Source: Dysidea avara
Taxonomy: Eukaryota > Porifera > Demospongiae > Dictyoceratida > Dysideidae
Direction of reading: 5' to 3'
DNA length: 64,000 nucleotides
Assembly (NCBI RefSeq): GCF_963678975.1
Contig: NC_089279.1
Coordinates: 27,762,004 to 27,826,003, forward strand
Below are positions 59,001 through 64,000 of the stretch, piece after piece. The first letter of the stretch is position 1, and every line of letters starts with the position of its first letter. Under the pieces are notes generated by a model. That model was not told the origin of the DNA. It was given only the letters and a program-made list of their open reading frames with translations, and did not search any database. The translations under genes and the position numbers were made by a program.

Positions 59001-60059
59001 GTATTAATGAACTGCAAAAATGGCTGGACAAAGAGCTAAAAGGAATTGATGAAGAAATCATAGGATCTGTACAGCAGTAAGAGTAAAGTAAGGAGGTGGT
59101 TTCCATTATAGAAATACACTTGTATAGTTATGAAGAACACAAGAAGGAAATTGAAACTACACAAGTAGCATACTTTGATCAGCTCTCAAAGAAGGTGAGT
59201 AGAACTATTGTATTACACAGACCAATGCTATACTCGTATCAAAGGTTGATGGTACTATCCAAAAACTATACAAATCAATGGAGAAGCTTGAGGTTCCAGG
59301 TAATAAAATAAAAGTGTGCACAACACACAGCAGTAGATCCATGGGAGAGCTGCATGCATAGAACCATCCCAAACAAGACTAGTATACACATCTTTGGACA
59401 ATTTTTTAAAGCATTTATGTATTTTACCATCCTTTATGGTAAATTTATCTCCCTGAACCCTTCATATTACCAAGTACTGACTATTCTGCACCTATGCTTC
59501 TGAGTGGAACTCCCATACTAAAAGCCTGGATCGGCCACTGCAACATTACTTGTATTAAATTGTTATAGATGAAATAGAGTCAATGCTGGGAAACATCCTC
59601 GCCACAGTAGAGCAACTAAATGACAATCCTGCACCCAAACATAAACCTGTAAGCTACTATATCTGTTACAATAATTGTATGCAAATGCTGTGCACTACAA
59701 TTATGTGCTACTGTCATGTTACTATATAGTGCATGTCACCAAATTTGTGACAAGATGTCTTTCACACACAGTCATGTCTCACTTTCCAACTTTGACAATG
59801 CATATCTACAAAGTGAGAAAAGCCATTGCTTTCTGAGGTATATATTTAGAACTTAGCTACAATATATAAATAATCAATGGAGAAATTTCCGGTTTCTGTG
59901 TTTTACAGAAACAAAATTATGATCTTTCAAATTTGCAGTGTTGCATGTGTGTGTGGAAGACTATTGATTGCAAATCCAGTTAACATATTCTGGTAGTATG
60001 TATGTACATAGCGACATATATACAATATATGTATGCGAGTTCTGTCATGTATTATTATA
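56089..60059 (+). pseudogene. gene A3: copy of gene A, interrupted by element E4
   Basis: Starts with an intact ATG (exon 1 at 56089-56232, 48 codons, MYKKKTKQRQFRPSSMGLLR, then E-P-S-P). Exons follow A1 to exon 23 at about 59576-59650. Element E4 enters intron 23 at 60060; exons 24-27 are not in the window. Two further defects: the exon 10 acceptor is shifted by one base (CATAAG for CATAG/G at about 57472), and exon 18 has TGA at 58793-58795 where A1 and A2 have CGA. It shares the exon 11 5-nt loss with A2 (about 57732), so A2 and A3 are closer to each other than to A1. Probably a pseudogene, though the 5' part could still be transcribed. Confidence 0.65.
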
Positions 60060-63000
60060 TCTAATCAAAAACAGCCAAGCTGTAAAAAAAGGTGCGGCCC
60101 CCATAAAGGCCATGGTGAAAAAAGTTGTGAAATCCAAGGTGGCGGCCAAGAAATGGCTGTGATGGTAGGTTAATGGTTACATTTTAATAACAACAATTCA
60201 GGTGAATTTGGTGCCAAGACCAAGCGGCACAAAATTCACCTGAATTGCCGTTATTAAAATGTAACCATTAACCTACCATCACAGCCATTTCTTGGCCGCC
60301 ACCTTGGATTTCACAACTTTTTTCACCATGGCTTTTTTGGGGGCCGCACCTTTTTTTACAGCTTGGCTGTTTTTGATTAGATATCACTTCTTTTTGTATT
60401 TGTATACTGCAAAGCCGGCCTATGGCTGGCTTAGGGGCTTTTTTAACCCATGTGTTTTTTTCTTTACCACAGGAAGAAGAAAAGAACTTAAAGAAGAATT
60501 TTAGTACTTCAATTATTTTTGATTTTATTAGTACTTATACAAATTATATACATATATTTATTACATGCTCATTATTCCCCACAGGATTTTTTTTGCAGCT
60601 GATCTCTCTACTGGGTGACTTGAAATGTATTTGAACTATATACAGGATGGTTTCTTTGTAGCTGAACTCTCTACAGGTGATTTGTTTGCAGCTAAACTCT
60701 CTACATGGTGGTATCTTTATAGCCGAACTCTCTACATGATGGTTTCTTTGTAGCTGAACTCTCTATAAGGTGACTTCGTCTAGCTGAACTCTCTACAGGG
60801 TGATTTTTTTTGTAGCTGAACTCTCTGCAGGGTGATTTGTTTGCAGCTGAACTCTCTACATGATGGTTCCTTTGTAGCTGAACTCTCTACAAGGTGACTT
60901 CGTCCAGCTGATCTCTCTACGGGGTGATTTGTTTCTAGCTGAACTCTCTACAGGTGAATTGTTTGCAGCTAAACTCTCTACATGGTGGTTTCTTTGTAGC
61001 TGAACTCTCTACAAGGTAACTTCTTCTCTACAGGGTGATTTGTTGTAGTTGAATTCTCTACAAGGTGGTTTGTATGAGGCTGAACTCTCTACATGGCGGT
61101 TTCTTTGTAGCTGAACTCTCTACAGAGTGATTTGTTTGCAGCTGAACTCTCTACATGATGGTTTCTTTGTAACTGAACACTCTATAAGGTGACTTCTTCT
61201 AGCTGATCTTTCTACAGGGTGAATTATTGTAGCTGAACTATCTACAAGGTAATTTCTTCTAGCTGATCTCTATACAGGATGATTTGTTTGTAGATGAATT
61301 CTGTACAGGTGGTTTCTTTGTAGCTGAACTCTGTACATGATGGTTTCTTTGTAGCTAAACTCTTTACAAGGTGACTTCTTCTAGCTGAACTCTCTACGGG
61401 GTAATTTCTTTGTAGCTGAACTCTCTATAATATGGTTTCTTTGTAAATGAACTCTCTACAAGGTAACTTCTTCTAGCTGATCTTTCTACTGGGTGATTTG
61501 TTTGCAGCTGAACTCTCCACATGGTGGTTTCTTTGTTGCTGAACTCTCCACAAGGTGAATTCTTCTACCTGATCTCTCTACAGGATGATTTGTTTGTAAC
61601 TGAACTCTGTACAAGTGCGTTTTTGTGGGTGATCTCACTGCAGGTTGATTTGTTTGTAGCTGAACTCACTAAAGGGTGATTTTGCTTGTAGCTGAACTCC
61701 TTGCATTGTACCTAGTTTCTAGCTGATCTCTCTACAGGGTGATTTGTTTGTAGCTGATCTCTCTACAAGTTGATTTGTGTGTAGCTGATCTCTCTGCAGG
61801 TTGATTAATTTGCAGCCGATCTCTCTACAAGGTAATTTGTTTGTAGCTGAACTGTCTATAAAGTGATTTATTTGTAGCTGATCTCTCTGCAGGTTGATTT
61901 GTTTTAGCTGAACTCTCTACAGGGTGATTTACTTGTAGCTGAACTCCTTACATTGTGACTAGTTTCTAGCTGATCTCTCTACAGGGTGATTTGTTTGTAG
62001 CTGATCTCTCTACAAGTTGATTTGTGTGTAGCTGATCTTTCTACTGGTTGATTTGTTTGTAGCCGATCTCTCTACAGGGTAATTTGTTTGTAGCTGAACT
62101 CTGTACAAGGTGCTTGTTTGTAGGTGATCTCACTGCAGGTTGATTTTTTTGTAGCTGAACTCACTAAAGGGTGATTTGCTTGTAGCTGAACTCCTTACAT
62201 TGTGTCCAGTTTCTAGCTGATCTCTCTACAGAGTGATTTGTTTGTAGCTGAACTCTCTATAAGGTGATTTATTTGTAGCTGAACTCCTTACATTGTGTGT
62301 AGTTTCTAGCTGATCTCTCTACAGGGTGATTTGTTTGTAATTGATCTCTCTACAAGTTGATTTGTGTGTAGCTGATCTCTCTGCAGGTTGATTTGTTTGT
62401 AGCCGATCTCTCTATAGGGTAATTTGTTTGTAGCTGATCTCTCTATAAGGTGATTTGTTTGTAGTTGATCTCTCTGCAGGTTGATTTGTTTTAGCTGAAC
62501 TCTCTACAGGCTGATTTGTTTGTAGCCGATCTCTCTACAGGGTAGTTTGTTTGTAGCTGAACTCTCTACAAGTTGATTTGTGTGTAGCTGATCTCTCTGC
62601 AGGTTGATTTGTTTGTAGCCGATCTCTCTACAGGGCAATTTGTTTGTAGCTGATCTCTCTACAGGGTGATTTTTTTGTAGCTGACCTCTCTTCAGGGTGA
62701 TTTGTTTCTAGCTGATTGCTCTACAGGTTGATTTGTTTGTAGATGAACTCTCTACAGGGTAATTTGCTTGTAGCTGAACTCCTTACTTTGTGTCTAGTTT
62801 GTCTCTGCAGGGTGATTTGTTTGTAGCTGAACTCCTTACATTGTGTGTAGTTTCTAGCTGATCTCTCTACAGGGTGATTTGTTTGTAGCTGATCTCTCTA
62901 CAAGTTGATTTGTGTGTATATAGCTTATCTCTCTGCAGGTTGATTTGTTTGTAGCCGATCTCTCTACAGGTAATCTGTTTGTAGCTGAACTCTCTATAAG

Positions 63001-64000
63001 GTGATTTGTTTGTAGCTGATCTCTCTGCAGGTTGATTTGTTTTAGCTGAACTCTCTACAGGGTGATTGCTTGTAGCTGAACTCCTTACATTGTGTGTAGT
63101 TTCTAGCTGATCTCTCTGCAGGTTGATTTGTTTGTAGCCGATCTCTCTACAGGTAATCTGTTTGTAGCTGAACTCTCTATAAGGTGATTTGTTTGTAGCT
63201 GATCTCTCTGCAGGTTGATTTGTTTTAGCTGAACTCTCTACAGGGTGATTGCTTGTAGCTGAACTCCTTACATTGTGTCTAGTTTCTAGCTGATGTCTCT
63301 ACAGGGTGATTTTTTGTAGCTGAACTCTCTTCAGGGTGATTTGTTTCTAGCTGATCTCTCTACAGGTAGATTTGTGTTGATTTGTTCATTGCTGATCGCT
63401 CTAAAGGTAATTGATTTGTTGCAGTTGAACACCCTGCAAAGTGTTTTGTTTGTAGCTGATCACTCTAAAGGGTAATTTGTTTGTAGCTGAACTCTCTCCA
63501 CAGTGACTTGTGTGTTGCTGAATTCTGTGTAACTGAATTCTCTAGAGAGTGACTTAATTGTAGCTGAATTCTCTACACAGTGCATGACTTGTTTATAGCT
63601 GAACTTTCTTCAGTGTGACTTGTAATGTTCTGAATCTCTATAGTGGTATATTTGCTTAACTCTCCACATGGTGACTGTCTTCTTGCTGAACTGTCTATAA
63701 GATTAACTGTTTGCAGCTGAACTCCCTACAGAATAACTTGTGATGTAATAAAATTCTATAATGGAGTAAATAAATTAGCCGAATGCTCTATTAGGGTGAC
63801 TGTTCTATTAGAGTATCTCGATCTCGCATTTGCTACACGGAGTTGGCTTTCGAATCATAACTCAGTGGTTTGTAATCCGATTCTTCTGTACTACTGCAAG
63901 GACTTTCTATGAAGATTATTCCAGCTATACACCGATTTTCAGCTCATTGCTCTAAGCGGTTTGCCTAGTAGGCGTGAAAACTAATACTTTTTTATTCATA
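60060..64000 (+). mobile_element. satellite-carrying element E4, running off the window
   Basis: Palindrome 60060-60382 (arms of about 150 bp, loop at about 60211-60230, outer end TCTAATCAAAAACAGCCAAG), tail with AAGCCGGCCTATGGCTGG and ACAGGAAGAAGAAAAGA, satellite 60595-63735, motif TGACTGTTCTATTAGAGTAT at about 63800, and the first 170 bp of the core. The left flank TATTATTATA/TCTAATC compares with the intact ATTATTATATATTACAG of copies A1 and A2. The hairpin end is outside the window. Confidence 0.8.
60595..63735 (+). repeat. 30-31 bp satellite array in E4
   Basis: About 100 monomers, with a different mix from E1 and E3. GATCTCTCTGCAGGTTGATT and GAACTCCTTACATTGTGT variants dominate after 61700, and a block of about 140 bp recurs (62980-63120, 63160-63290). 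It was amplified independently of the E1/E3 array. Confidence 0.95.

Overview
This is a stretch of an AT-rich eukaryotic genome with many short introns, many small DNA transposons, a tRNA-derived SINE, (CA)n microsatellites and a 30-31 bp satellite carried inside mobile elements. Introns of tens to a few hundred bases, secreted ML-domain proteins and a TTAGGG-like patch fit an invertebrate animal. A sponge is my best guess, but that is inference. No prokaryotic features are present, and the window holds mostly duplicated genes and transposons.

Layout. 1-1738: minisatellite, telomere-like patch, LINE reverse-transcriptase relic and the 5' flank of gene A. 1739-6767 (+): gene A1, about 27 small coding exons for a glutamine/lysine-rich, probably coiled-coil protein I cannot name. 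7513-10454 (-): gene B1, a second coiled-coil gene, tail to tail with A1. 12240-12735 (-): a decayed, inverted copy of the last exons of gene A. 12733-21612: unrelated sequence holding MITEs, a candidate minus-strand gene with duplicated exons, an 816 bp palindrome and satellite element E1. 21613-33492 repeats the A-B-inverted-A' block (A2, B2, psiA2'). 34836-35849: a broken ML-domain gene (M1). 36931-41061: element E2 (reverse orientation). 41841-43540: an intact ML-domain lipid-binding gene (M2). 43796-46464: SINEs, a hAT-like MITE and the gene A 5' flank. 46465-49289: element E3, inserted two codons into a gene A copy (A4, 49290-49825). From about 49836 the block that began at about 39820 repeats (satellite, M3, SINEs, MITE), leading into gene A3 (56089-60059). 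Element E4 cuts A3 and runs off the end.

The most unusual content is the repeated composite element E1-E4. Each has a foldback palindrome beginning TCTAATC at one end (replaced in E1), a short tail, a 1.5-3 kb array of 30-31 bp monomers, a conserved core of about 0.8 kb, and a 7-bp-stem hairpin a few bases from a CTTG-AT end. One junction that can be compared with an empty site shows no target duplication. This resembles non-autonomous Helitron/Helentron-type elements with central tandem repeats, though the match is imperfect.

The gene copies differ by inspectable changes: a lost start, lost splice sites, GT versus GC donors, a nonsense codon, and MITE insertions with clean empty sites in sister copies. 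The duplication history can therefore be partly ordered. Some copies look 97-99% alike by eye, so uncollapsed haplotypes or an assembly error must also be considered.
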